Origin: Planctomycetota bacterium
GTDB taxonomy: Bacteria; Planctomycetota; Phycisphaerae; UBA1845; PWPN01
Length of the DNA: 64,000 nucleotides
Direction: 5' to 3'
Assembly (NCBI GenBank): GCA_022711465.1
Contig: JAKLEZ010000012.1
Coordinates: forward strand, 62,001-126,000
Shown: positions 54,102-62,118 of the stretch, piece by piece
Layout: each line of letters begins with the position of its first letter
How positions within the stretch are numbered: the first letter of the stretch is position 1
The notes under the pieces: generated by a model
Told to the model about the DNA's origin: nothing
What the model saw: the letters and a program-made list of their open reading frames with translations, nothing else
The model's database searches: none
Program-made: the position numbers and the translations under genes

Positions 54102-54743
54102 ATGATCGTTCGCATCACCGGCATTGTTTTGGAGGCTCGCGAGGACAGTTGCGTGCTTGACCGTGACGGGATCGGCTACGAGATTCTGCTGAGCGGGCAC
54201 ACGGCCGGTGAGTTGCTGGCTGCCAAGGGGCAGGAAGTCACGCTGCTGACGCTGGAGTACTACGAAGGCAGCAGCGCCGGGGGCAACCTGATTCCGCGGA
54301 TCATCGGCTTTCTGCGTGAGGAGGAGCGGGCGTTCTTCGGGCAGTTCATCAAGGTCAAGGGGATGGGCATGCGCCGGGCGATCAAGGCTCTGGACATGCC
54401 GCCCGGCCGGATCGCGGCGGCCATCGAAGCGGGCGACGCCAATACACTGGCCAAGTTGCCCGGGGTGGGCAAACGGGTCGCTCAGCAGATCATTGCGGAA
54501 CTGAAGGGCAAGGTCGGCGAGTTCGCGCTAGGCAGCGTTCCGGAGGGCGAGGCCAGTGCTCCCGCGGTCGAAATGTGGACGCCTGAGATGCGCGACGCCC
54601 TCCAGGTACTGGTTGCGCTGGGTGAACGACATGCGGATGCCCAGCGGTGGCTGGAACGGGCCCGGCAACTGCATCCCGACACAGCCGGCTGCGATGAGTG
54701 GATCCGGCGGGCTTACCAGGTGCGAAGTACGACGGCGGGATGA
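54102..54743 (+). CDS. ruvA: Holliday junction branch migration protein RuvA
   Basis: A 213-aa tetrameric protein that binds the four-way junction and loads RuvB. The N-terminal OB-fold starts MIVRITGIVLEAR and contains DGIGYEILLSG. The helix-hairpin-helix region is RIAAAIEAGDANTLAKLPGVGKRVAQQIIAELKGK. The C-terminal domain III contacts RuvB. AGGA lies upstream of the ATG, which overlaps nothing but is only 9 bp from ruvC. Confidence 0.94.
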   Translation: MIVRITGIVLEAREDSCVLDRDGIGYEILLSGHTAGELLAAKGQEVTLLTLEYYEGSSAGGNLIPRIIGFLREEERAFFGQFIKVKGMGMRRAIKALDMPPGRIAAAIEAGDANTLAKLPGVGKRVAQQIIAELKGKVGEFALGSVPEGEASAPAVEMWTPEMRDALQVLVALGERHADAQRWLERARQLHPDTAGCDEWIRRAYQVRSTTAG

Positions 54744-55214
54744 GCCCCGCGCTGTGTACCGCAACGCGGAGGAATTGAGCATGGAGAATGGAGCCGTGAG
54801 AAAGGGGAGCCGGCCACCGGGGCTTCCATAGCTCGCTCGCGGTGAGCCCGCGGACATGGGCCAGCCGTTCGTTGCCCTGCGTGACGGCGTGGCCTGTCGC
54901 CGATCCCCACGCAGCAGATGGCTCAGCTTGCGGTCCGTCCTCGCCGACCCAGGATCTCAATGGTCCGACGATAGCAGAAACCCAGTATTGCCGCAACGAA
55001 CGCGTCCGCGATCAAGATGCATCCAGAGACAAGCACATCGACAGGCCGCAACGGTGGTTTTGGGCCGCGCGCCGGCTGACTCATCCGCTCCGGCGGGCTT
55101 CGCTCTTCAACGGTGAGTACCCGACAGGTTTGCTGGCTGATGGCCTCCTCACGACGCGTACGTGTCTTGCCGAGGTCTTTGCATGTGTTCGTCCTGCCGG
55201 CTATCATCCGGCAC
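54744..55214. other. 471-bp gap between ruvA and ruvB
   Basis: No gene is supported. It contains a stray GGAGAATGGAG near 54784, the same word as in the repeat islands of the BatD-like gene, and the ruvB promoter candidate at its end. A minus-strand frame (55360-54923) encodes one hydrophobic stretch but lacks a ribosome site and overlaps ruvB. Confidence 0.4.
55179..55207 (+). promoter_or_regulatory. candidate leaderless promoter of ruvB
   Basis: TTGCAT (55179-55184), 17 nt, TATCAT (55202-55207), then CCGGCAC and the GTG at 55215. The -10 is 5/6. Transcription would begin at the start codon. Confidence 0.45.
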
Positions 55215-56267
55215 GTGGCCCGCGAACGGATCATATCGCAGCAGTCGATCGGACACGACGAGGATGCATTCAACCTGTCCCTGCGCCCGCAGCGGCTCGA
55301 CGAGGTCATCGGGCAGCGGGCGTTGATTGAGCAGCTTCGCATCGCTCTGGAGGCGTCCAAGGCCCGAAGTGAGCCGATGGATCACGTGCTGCTGGCCGGG
55401 CCGCCGGGGTTGGGCAAAACCACTTTCGCCCATGTCATCGCCAACGAACTCGGGGCCACCATCCGCATCACCAGTGGGCCGGCGATCAGCAAGCCGGGCG
55501 ACCTGATGCACTGGCTGACCGAGATGAAGCGCGGCGACGTGCTGTTCATCGACGAGATTCACCGGCTCAGCAAGCCGGTCGAAGAGTTCCTTTACTCGGC
55601 GATGGAGGATTTTCGGGTCGATTTCACCATCGACAGCGGGATCAGCGGCCGGACGGTCAACATTCCGCTGAAGCCGTTCACGCTGATCGGAGCCACGACC
55701 CGGTCGGGGCTGCTGACCGGGGCTCTTCGTGACCGGTTCGGGATGCTGTTCCACTTCGATTTCTACCAGCAGGAGGATCTGGCGGAGATTCTGGCCCGAT
55801 CGGCGGGCAAGCTGAAGGTGCCGGCCGAGGCGGCGGCTCTGGCGACCATTGCCGGGCGTTCGCGAGGCACGCCGCGGGTGGCGAATCGGCTACTCAAGCG
55901 GACCCGCGACTTTGCCCAGGTTCGGGCTGAGGGGCGGCTGACGCCAGAGGTCGTGGACAAGGCCCTGGATCTGCAGGGTATCGACAAGCTCGGACTGGAC
56001 GATCTGGACCGGGCGTTCCTGAGCACGCTGATCCAGGTCTACCGGGGCGGACCGGCCGGCATTGAGGCCCTGGCGGCCACGCTCGGCCAGGAGCGAGACA
56101 CGCTTGAGGACGTGGTCGAGCCGTATCTGCTGCAGATCGGGTTCGTGATTCGGACGAAGCAGGGCCGGGTGGCCACCCAAGCCGGTTACGGGCACCTCGG
56201 TATACCGTACGCCGCTCCTGGACAGCCGGTCTCCGAGGTCCAGGGCCAGCTCTTCGACGAGTCTTGA
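55215..56267 (+). CDS. ruvB: Holliday junction DNA helicase RuvB
   Basis: A 350-aa AAA+ motor that drives branch migration with RuvA. It has Walker A GPPGLGKTTFAHV, Walker B VLFIDEIHRL, the RuvB signature RITSGPAISKPGDL, sensor 1 LIGATTRSGLLTG, the Arg finger region LRDRFGMLFHFDFY and the C-terminal winged helix. The GTG at 55215 gives the usual family length; the frame is open to 55113 but the added residues do not look like RuvB. There is no Shine-Dalgarno site, and a -10-like element sits 7 nt upstream. Confidence 0.93.
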   Translation: MARERIISQQSIGHDEDAFNLSLRPQRLDEVIGQRALIEQLRIALEASKARSEPMDHVLLAGPPGLGKTTFAHVIANELGATIRITSGPAISKPGDLMHWLTEMKRGDVLFIDEIHRLSKPVEEFLYSAMEDFRVDFTIDSGISGRTVNIPLKPFTLIGATTRSGLLTGALRDRFGMLFHFDFYQQEDLAEILARSAGKLKVPAEAAALATIAGRSRGTPRVANRLLKRTRDFAQVRAEGRLTPEVVDKALDLQGIDKLGLDDLDRAFLSTLIQVYRGGPAGIEALAATLGQERDTLEDVVEPYLLQIGFVIRTKQGRVATQAGYGHLGIPYAAPGQPVSEVQGQLFDES

Positions 56268-56292
56268 CAATCCCTGCCGCGGGCCTTTTAAT
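56264..56292 (+). promoter_or_regulatory. promoter of tRNA-Leu
   Basis: TTGACA (perfect, 56264-56269), 17 nt, TTTAAT (56287-56292, 5/6). The -35 overlaps the ruvB stop codon (56265-56267). The transcript would begin about 14 nt before the tRNA. Confidence 0.7.
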
Positions 56293-56312
56293 AGCTGTGT
56301 TTAGCCCATCGA

Positions 56313-56396
56313 GCGGATGTGGCGGAATTGGCAGACGCGCAAGGTTCAGGTCCTTGTGATCGCAAGATCGTGGAGGTTCGACTCCTCTCATCCGCA
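56313..56396 (+). tRNA. tRNA-Leu (anticodon CAG)
   Basis: An 84-nt class II tRNA. The acceptor stem GCGGATG pairs with CATCCGC. The anticodon stem CAAGG / CCTTG encloses the loop TTCAGGT, giving anticodon CAG for the codon CUG. A long variable arm (TGATC, GCAA, GATCG) and the T loop TTCGACT follow. The discriminator is A, as expected for Leu. The CCA end is not encoded. It is the only tRNA gene noticed in the window. Confidence 0.95.
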
Positions 56397-56516
56397 GTTT
56401 TCCCCGGTGACATGAGCTTTTGCGCATTCCTCCGGTGTATCTCGAGCGAAGCCCGGCCATCGCGTCGCGGGCCTCGCGTCCGACATGATTTGTGCCGGCC
56501 GGAGGGGGATTGTGCC

Positions 56517-56855
56517 ATGAAGAAGCTGCTGCCGGAGGCATGGTTGACGGCTCGGGCGGCCGGGGTCAAGCGGGGATCGTTCAAACCCCTGGTGCGTCGC
56601 CAGGCCAAACGCCGGCCGGCCAGGACCGAGCGGACGGCGGGCGGCGCTCGTCGACTGCGGCGGCGCGTCGGCCGGTCATCGGGTCGTATTTCGCCACCCT
56701 GCAGTCGAGGTCGAGCCGAAGGCGACCGCCCGGCAGCCGACTGTCAAGCCGAGCTACGATTTCGGGGGCGGGCCGGCGGCGGCGCGGTGACGGATGCCCT
56801 CAAGGTCATCAGCAAGGAAGTTTCGCGCCGTCATGGCCACCAGCGGCAGGCCTAG
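56517..56855 (+). CDS. possible small basic protein, hypothetical
   Basis: A 112-aa frame that begins MKKLLPEAWLTARAAGVKRG with GGAGGGGG 8 nt upstream, which is the main reason to list it. It is very Arg-rich and has no recognised domain. It overlaps the end of rpsD by 4 bp, tail to tail. A neighbouring frame in the same stretch also reads plausibly near 56700-56790, so a frameshifted or non-coding region is possible. Confidence 0.3.
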   Translation: MKKLLPEAWLTARAAGVKRGSFKPLVRRQAKRRPARTERTAGGARRLRRRVGRSSGRISPPCSRGRAEGDRPAADCQAELRFRGRAGGGAVTDALKVISKEVSRRHGHQRQA

Positions 56856-57460
56856 CGCGTGTAGAACTCTATAACTCTTGCGTAGTCTACCTCAAAGGGC
56901 AGGCGAACGTCCTCGGGATTCGGAAGGCGGGTTACCTGAGCCTCGCCCTTGCTGGTGTCGACGGCCAGCCAGCTGGGCACGACCGCGTCGGCGCACATCT
57001 CGGCACAACCCTTGATGAAGGCTTTGCTCTTGTCTTTCACGTTGATCATATCGCCGGCGCTGACGCCCAGGCCGGGACGGTCGACCTTCTTGCCGTTGAC
57101 CAGGAAATGCCCGTGGGCGACGAGTTGGCGAGCCTGCCAGATGGTTCGGGCCCACCCACAACGCCGGATGACGTTGTCCAGCCGGGATTCGAGCAGCTGC
57201 TGGAGAGCCTCCTGGGTATTGCCCTTTGACTTGCCGGCCTGCTCGAGATAGCGGTGAAGCTGTGTGTTGCGGACGTTGTAGTAGAAAGCGAGCTTTTGCT
57301 TCTCCGCGAGCTGACGGCCGTAGAGGGTGCGTCGCACCGGGCGGAAGCCGTGTTGGCCCGGCCGGGTGGTGCGTTTCAGGTTGATGTGCTTGGGAGTCTC
57401 CGCAATCGGCACGCCGAGGCTTCGGCTGAGGCGAACTTTCGGCCCGCAGTAGTTACCCAT
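56852..57460 (-). CDS. rpsD: 30S ribosomal protein S4
   Basis: A 202-aa ribosomal protein that nucleates 30S assembly on the 5' domain of 16S rRNA. It begins MGNYCGPKVRLSRSLG and has KRTTRPGQHG, then YGRQLAEKQKLAFYYNV and the S4 RNA-binding domain LESRLDNVIRRCGWARTIWQARQLVAHGHFLVNGKKVD. Only one of the Cys residues of zinc-type S4 proteins is present near the N-terminus, so it is the zinc-free form. It stands alone, not in the alpha operon with rpsM, rpsK and rpoA. Confidence 0.95.
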   Translation of the reverse strand: MGNYCGPKVRLSRSLGVPIAETPKHINLKRTTRPGQHGFRPVRRTLYGRQLAEKQKLAFYYNVRNTQLHRYLEQAGKSKGNTQEALQQLLESRLDNVIRRCGWARTIWQARQLVAHGHFLVNGKKVDRPGLGVSAGDMINVKDKSKAFIKGCAEMCADAVVPSWLAVDTSKGEAQVTRLPNPEDVRLPFEVDYARVIEFYTR

Positions 57461-57616
57461 ATCTAAGGACGCTCCTGTTCTTCCAACAAACCCGCCAACT
57501 GAATCCGAGGCAGACCCGCGGGACGCCGCCCCCTGAGGCCGGTCACAAGGGTTGCCGCTTCCAGCGCGCTCCTTCGCCGCAGGATCACCGGTCCCTGGGG
57601 CCGGTGAAGACTTATT

Positions 57617-57645
57617 AGCGTACCGGGCGATATCGCCCGGGTCAA
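57617..57645 (-). promoter_or_regulatory. candidate promoter of rpsD with palindromic spacer
   Basis: On the minus strand TTGACC (57645-57640), 17 nt, TACGCT (57622-57617). Matches are 5/6 and 3/6. The spacer is almost entirely the palindrome below. Leader about 150 nt. Confidence 0.5.
57623..57640. promoter_or_regulatory. 18-bp perfect palindrome, possible operator
   Basis: CCGGGCGATATCGCCCGG is its own reverse complement. It fills the spacer between the -35 and -10 of the rpsD promoter candidate, a classical operator position. Confidence 0.5.
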
Positions 57646-57935
57646 GGTGGTTCGGTGGCGGCCTGTCGGCGAGGGGTGCGACGGGGCCCGGCCGCGCGTG
57701 CCGGGTCGTTTTCCGGGCAGGCCGATCGAGTCATAAATTATTGGCGTTCAATATCTTAAAGACGGACAGGATCGTTCCGCAGGTCGTTTCTGCTCGCGTG
57801 GCTCGGCTGTTGTTCGAGGGTGAAGTCCGCATGCAGACGGCCGCATCTGTTCGGGGCCACGCGCCCGCTGATGCTCCGGGTACAATGCCCGCGGTGATGA
57901 CCGGGCGGTCCGGCCGTGGACCAGGAGAGCGGGCG
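57646..57935. other. upstream region of the IMPase-family gene
   Basis: An AT-rich patch at about 57732-57765 stands out in GC-rich surroundings and may hold the promoter of the downstream gene, but no good -35/-10 pair was found. The downstream frame is open back to 57552 without looking like protein. Confidence 0.3.
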
Positions 57936-58730
57936 ATGAACGAGGGCGAGTTGAAGGGGCGACTGGAACTGGCGGTGGAAGCCGGGCGGATGGCTGGGGA
58001 GCACACGCTCAAGTACTTTCACCGTCCGGACCTCGAGGTTGAGCGCAAGCGTGACGGCACGCCGGTCACGGTGGCCGACCGTGAGGCCGAGGGACTGCTT
58101 CGTGAGCGGATTGCCTCGGCGTTTCCGCGGGATGCCATCGTCGGCGAGGAGATGGCCGACCGGCCGGGAGTCTCCGGCTATCGTTGGATTCTCGATCCGA
58201 TCGACGGCACGAAATCGTTCATTCACGGTGTTCCGCTCTACGGGACGCTGGTGGGAGTGGAGCACGAACGTCGCTGCGTGATTGGCGTGATTGTGCTGCC
58301 GGGGCTGGACGAGTACGTTTACGGCGCCTGCGGTCTGGGCGCCTGGCACGGGCGGGGTGAGCAGTCCCCGGTTCGTGCCCGTGTTTCCTCGGTCAACCGG
58401 ATGTCCGAGGCGTTGTTCTGCACGACCGGGGTCAGCGGTTTCGTCAAGGAGAATCGCTACGACGTCTACGAGGCTCTTCGTCGTCGCTGCCAGCTGACTC
58501 GCGGCTGGGGTGACTGTTACGGGTATGTGCTGGTGGCGACCGGGCGGGCGGAAATCATGATTGACCCGGAGCTGAGTCTCTGGGACATGGCTGCCTTACC
58601 TGCCATCCTGGAGGAAGCCGGGGGGACGTTCACCGACTGGCAAGGCACGCCCACCATTTACGGCAAGCAGGGTGTCGCGACCAACGGGCAACTGCTTTCG
58701 GAAGTAGTGGGGATCACCGGAGCGAAGTAG
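57936..58730 (+). CDS. inositol monophosphatase family phosphatase (histidinol-phosphatase-like)
   Basis: A 264-aa Mg-dependent phosphatase. Metal-binding motif A is the Glu pair in IVGEEMAD and ILDPIDGTKSFIHGVP; motif B is LSLWDMAALPAILEEAGG. The substrate may be myo-inositol phosphate, histidinol phosphate (HisN type) or PAP (CysQ type); the GTKSFIHGVPLYGTLV stretch favours a HisN-like assignment, by inference. AGGAGA is upstream of the ATG at 57936. It converges with the DAHP synthase gene. Confidence 0.85.
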   Translation: MNEGELKGRLELAVEAGRMAGEHTLKYFHRPDLEVERKRDGTPVTVADREAEGLLRERIASAFPRDAIVGEEMADRPGVSGYRWILDPIDGTKSFIHGVPLYGTLVGVEHERRCVIGVIVLPGLDEYVYGACGLGAWHGRGEQSPVRARVSSVNRMSEALFCTTGVSGFVKENRYDVYEALRRRCQLTRGWGDCYGYVLVATGRAEIMIDPELSLWDMAALPAILEEAGGTFTDWQGTPTIYGKQGVATNGQLLSEVVGITGAK

Positions 58731-58738
58731 GTGCCGGA

Positions 58739-58762
58739 CCCGGAACCGCGAGCCGTTCCGGG
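58739..58762. terminator. hairpin between convergent genes
   Basis: CCCGGAAC, 8-nt loop, GTTCCGGG. It starts 9 bp after the phosphatase stop and 93 bp from the DAHP synthase stop. No T-tract, so a Rho-assisted or bidirectional role is only probable. Confidence 0.45.
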
Positions 58763-58854
58763 CGTCGGGCGCGGGCCCGAGGCCTGATTCGCCGGTCACG
58801 GAGTGCTGATAGGCGTGCTCGCCCCGCGGAAAGGTGCGACGGGCTGATCGATCC

Positions 58855-60009
58855 TCACCGGGTCCTCGATGCCGCTTCCTTCAGTATTGTCGCGCCTGTC
58901 AGGAGCATCTCCTCGGTCTTCTCCCACCCGAGGCACTCGTCGGTGATGGAGACGCCATACCGGAGCTTGGTCGGATCGTCGACAAACGGCTGGCTGCCCT
59001 CGCAGAGATTGCTCTCGACCAGCAGGCCGATGAGCGAAGGGTTGCCGGCGATCTGCTGCTCGAGGACGCTGCGCCAGACCAGTTCCTGGTTCTGGAATTG
59101 CTTGTTGGAGTTGGCGTGGCTGCAGTCGACCATGACCACGGCGGGGAGGCAGGCCTTGCGCAGCCGGGCGGTGGCGTCGGCCACGTTCTTGGGGTCGTAG
59201 TTTGGCCCGTTGCGGCCGCCGCGGAGAATCATGTGCCCCCAGCGGTTGCCACGAGTCTTGATGATCGCGGTTCGTCCATCGTCGTCGATTCCCAGGAAGC
59301 TGTGGGCGTGCCGGGCGGACTGCATTGCGTCGATGGCGACCTGGAGGTTTCCCTCGGTGCTGTTCTTGTAGCCGACGGGCATGGACAGACCGCTGGCCAT
59401 TTGGCGATGGGTCTGCGATTCGCTGGTCCGGGCACCCAGCGAGGCCCAGCTGATCAGGTCGGCGATATACTGAGGAGTGATCGGGTCGAGCATTTCGGTG
59501 GCCGTCGGCAGGCCCATTTCGGTGATGGCCAGCAGGAGGCGGCGTGCCTTCCTCAGACCTGTCTCCATCGCGAATGATCCGTCCAGGAGCGGGTCGTTGA
59601 TCAAGCCCTTCCAGCCGATGGTGGTCCGCGGTTTCTCGAAGTAGACGCGCATGACCACGAAGAACTGCTCGGACACCTTCTGGCTCAGCTCGCAGAGTCG
59701 ACCGGCATATTCGAGAGCCGCCTTTTCGTCATGGATGGAGCAGGGACCGATGACCACCAGCAACCGGCGATCGAAGCCGCCGAGAATCTGCCGGATCATG
59801 TCGCGACTCTCGACCACCGTGCGGTTGGCCGGCAAGGTCATGGGAAGCTCGGTCTTGAGTTCGCGAGGGCAGACCAGGGGGATCGTGTCGGTGACGTTGA
59901 GATTCTCGGTCCGCTGCCGTACTGCCCAGCCAGAGACGGGAGCCGTCTCCTCCTCCCGGGGTTTGGACGCTCCCCAGCCTGGGCTGCTGTGTCTGGCTGC
60001 CTTGCTCAT
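58855..60009 (-). CDS. 3-deoxy-7-phosphoheptulonate (DAHP) synthase, AroFGH type
   Basis: A 384-aa enzyme that joins phosphoenolpyruvate and erythrose 4-phosphate, the first step of aromatic amino-acid synthesis. Class I AroFGH signatures are VVIGPCSIHDEKAALEYAGRL, RVYFEKPRTTIGWKGLINDP, SWASLGARTSESQTHRQMASGLSMPVGYKN, LRGGRNGPNYD, VMVDCSHANSNK and the C-terminal YGVSITDECLGWEKTEEML. The first about 35 residues are an extra polar N-terminus. Feedback specificity cannot be told. The ribosome site is weak. Confidence 0.94.
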   Translation of the reverse strand: MSKAARHSSPGWGASKPREEETAPVSGWAVRQRTENLNVTDTIPLVCPRELKTELPMTLPANRTVVESRDMIRQILGGFDRRLLVVIGPCSIHDEKAALEYAGRLCELSQKVSEQFFVVMRVYFEKPRTTIGWKGLINDPLLDGSFAMETGLRKARRLLLAITEMGLPTATEMLDPITPQYIADLISWASLGARTSESQTHRQMASGLSMPVGYKNSTEGNLQVAIDAMQSARHAHSFLGIDDDGRTAIIKTRGNRWGHMILRGGRNGPNYDPKNVADATARLRKACLPAVVMVDCSHANSNKQFQNQELVWRSVLEQQIAGNPSLIGLLVESNLCEGSQPFVDDPTKLRYGVSITDECLGWEKTEEMLLTGATILKEAASRTR

Positions 60010-60364
60010 GGGTCAGTTTCGGCTCTCAATGTCGGCGGAGACCTTGCTCGGCCTGTTGTCGTTGTCGCCACCGCGGTCGAGGAGGGTGTCGGCCGACAGG
60101 CACAGATCACCCTCTCCGGCCCCCCGGGCGAAGACCGTCCGGCGTGGCGATCGCGGGGTTCATGACATCCAGTATATCGGCCGCCGGCGTTCCGGGCAAC
60201 GAGTATATGGGCTGGTGACGTGGTCATCGCGGGGCCGCGCGAGGTTCGGTTACCGGAACGAGGGGAGTGCCTCGCGGACACGACGTCGCACATCTGCTGG
60301 AGATGAGGAAGGTGCACTCGAAGCGGCCCCATCGGAGCCCCTGGAGCAAGGTTGTGCCGTTCGC
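60010..60364. other. 355-bp intergenic region upstream of DAHP synthase
   Basis: It holds the DAHP synthase promoter and leader. No gene is supported. The leader was checked for an aromatic-rich leader peptide; none was found. Confidence 0.5.
60171..60199 (-). promoter_or_regulatory. probable promoter of the DAHP synthase gene
   Basis: On the minus strand TTGCCC (60199-60194), 17 nt, TATACT (60176-60171). Matches are 4/6 and 5/6. The leader would be about 155 nt. Confidence 0.6.
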
Positions 60365-62047
60365 TCACGTTTCGGCCGGTGACGGCTCTCTTGAGTCGGT
60401 CAGTTTCAGCAATCGCTCAACCAAGAGAGCGAGTTCATCCATGCGGAACGGCTTGCGGACAAGCACCGTTCTTTCGTCGGCACGAAACTCGGCGTCGTCG
60501 TCGAGAGTACCGGTGGTGATGACAATCGGAATGGTTGCCCCCTGCCCGCGGAGCACTCGGGAGCAATCGATGCCGCTCCGGCCAGGCATCTCGTTGTCGG
60601 TAATCACCATTCGGATGCGGGCCTGGTCGGCTTGCCACTGGTCCAGCAGAGCGGATCCGTCCGCCACTGATATGACCTCGTACCCCAGTTGATGAAGCAC
60701 GCTCGAGAAGGTGTCCCGAACGAAGGGGTCGTCCTCCGCGACCAGGATCACTTCACCGCTGCCACGCGCGGCGGCGGGCACCGGGCCGGCGAGCTCCTTC
60801 GGTGTGGGAGCCTCGATGCGAGGGAACCAGACCTTGAACACCGCTCCCCGCCCGACCTCCGATTGAACCTCGATGGCGCCGCCGTGGTTTTCGACGATGC
60901 CATGGACGATCGAGAGTCCCAACCCGGTGCCCTGCCCTCGCGGCTTGGTGGAGAAGAACGGCTCGAACAGTCGTGGCAGGATCTCTTCGGGTATGCCCGT
61001 GCCCGTATCGGCCACGACCAGGCAGGCGCGGGGCGGCTGCACCCTGGTCCCGGGTGATCCCGGAGCTGGCGATGGTTCGTCGGACAAGGCCGAGAGCTGA
61101 AGCGTGCCGCCGTCGGCCATGGCGTCTCGAGCGTTGATTGCGAGGTTCAGGATGATCTGCTGGATCTGCGTGGAGTCGGCGTCGATCCACAGCGGTTGCG
61201 GTGGGGTATCGACCAGGACCTGAATACCCGAAGGCAAGAGACGGTGGAGCATCTTGCAGGATGACTTGATGACCTCCTGCAGGCAGACCTTCTTCCTGTC
61301 ACATGGCAACCTGCGGGCGAAGGCGAGCAGTGATCGTGTGACGTTCACGGCCTGTTCGGCGGCATCCTGGATCACCGCGGCAGCATCGCGCACGACCGGC
61401 TGATCGGGCAGGCGGTCGAGCACGATATCGATATTGCCCAGAATCACAGTAAGCAGATTGCTGAAATCGTGAGCGACCCCGCCGGCCAGTTGGCCGACGG
61501 CCTCCATCTTCTGGGCCTGGTGGAGCATTTCCTGGAGCGAGGTCCGCTCCTGTTCGACTCGAATCCGGTCGGCGATCTCGCGACGGAGCCGCTCGTTGGC
61601 GGCGGCCAGTTCGGCCGTTCTGGCCGTCACCTTCTCCTCGAGTCCCTCGTTCGCCTGCTTCAGCTCGCGTCTCAACCGGCTCAGGGCCACATGGGTCGAG
61701 ACCCGGGCGAGCACTTCCTCCGCTTCGAAGGGTTTGGTCACATAGTCAACGCCGCCTGCGGCGAACGCCTCGATTTTGTCGAGTGGTTCCTTGGCCGCGC
61801 TGAGGAAGACCACCGGGATGTCGGCGGTTGCAGGGTCCGCCTTCAGCCGACGACACACCTCGTAGCCGTCCAGCCCGGGCATGCGAATATCCAGGAGGAT
61901 GAGATCGGGCGGCTCCGCCGAGGCGGAAGCCAGGGCTTGGGCGCCGTCCGTAGCCGAGCGCATCTCATAGCCGCGTGCGTCCAGGAGTCCGTTGAGCAGC
62001 CGGACGTTGTCGACCATGTCATCGACGACCAGGATACTCGCGGGCAT
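60365..62047 (-). CDS. hybrid histidine kinase: receiver - kinase - receiver
   Basis: A 560-aa cytoplasmic two-component protein. Residues 1-120 are a receiver (acidic pair at D9-D10, phospho-acceptor D53, TKPF). A coiled coil follows at about 122-180. The histidine kinase has H193 in GGVAHDFSNLLT, an N box (QIILNLAINARDAMAD), G1 (DTGTGIPEE), F box and G2 (GTGLGLSIVHG). The C-terminal receiver has EDDPF, acceptor Asp in MVITDNEMPG and VRKPF. No transmembrane helix or sensor domain is present, so input probably comes through the first receiver. GGAG is 8 nt upstream. It lies 71 bp after the next kinase gene and is likely cotranscribed. Confidence 0.93.
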   Translation of the reverse strand: MPASILVVDDMVDNVRLLNGLLDARGYEMRSATDGAQALASASAEPPDLILLDIRMPGLDGYEVCRRLKADPATADIPVVFLSAAKEPLDKIEAFAAGGVDYVTKPFEAEEVLARVSTHVALSRLRRELKQANEGLEEKVTARTAELAAANERLRREIADRIRVEQERTSLQEMLHQAQKMEAVGQLAGGVAHDFSNLLTVILGNIDIVLDRLPDQPVVRDAAAVIQDAAEQAVNVTRSLLAFARRLPCDRKKVCLQEVIKSSCKMLHRLLPSGIQVLVDTPPQPLWIDADSTQIQQIILNLAINARDAMADGGTLQLSALSDEPSPAPGSPGTRVQPPRACLVVADTGTGIPEEILPRLFEPFFSTKPRGQGTGLGLSIVHGIVENHGGAIEVQSEVGRGAVFKVWFPRIEAPTPKELAGPVPAAARGSGEVILVAEDDPFVRDTFSSVLHQLGYEVISVADGSALLDQWQADQARIRMVITDNEMPGRSGIDCSRVLRGQGATIPIVITTGTLDDDAEFRADERTVLVRKPFRMDELALLVERLLKLTDSREPSPAET

Positions 62048-62118
62048 AGCTCACGCTCCGCCACGTCCCCGACGACCGTGGAGTCTCGAATCACCTTCCT
62101 ATCTGACGACCGGCGCTT

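Noticed and set aside
54923..55360. 145-codon minus-strand frame with one hydrophobic stretch in the ruvA-ruvB gap
   Set aside because: It overlaps the start of ruvB, lacks a ribosome site and is not protein-like in its N-terminal half.
60010..60165. Possible attenuator leader peptide before DAHP synthase
   Set aside because: The only short frame (ATG near 60162, 18 codons) has no Trp, Phe or Tyr codons and no ribosome site, and no terminator/antiterminator pair was seen.
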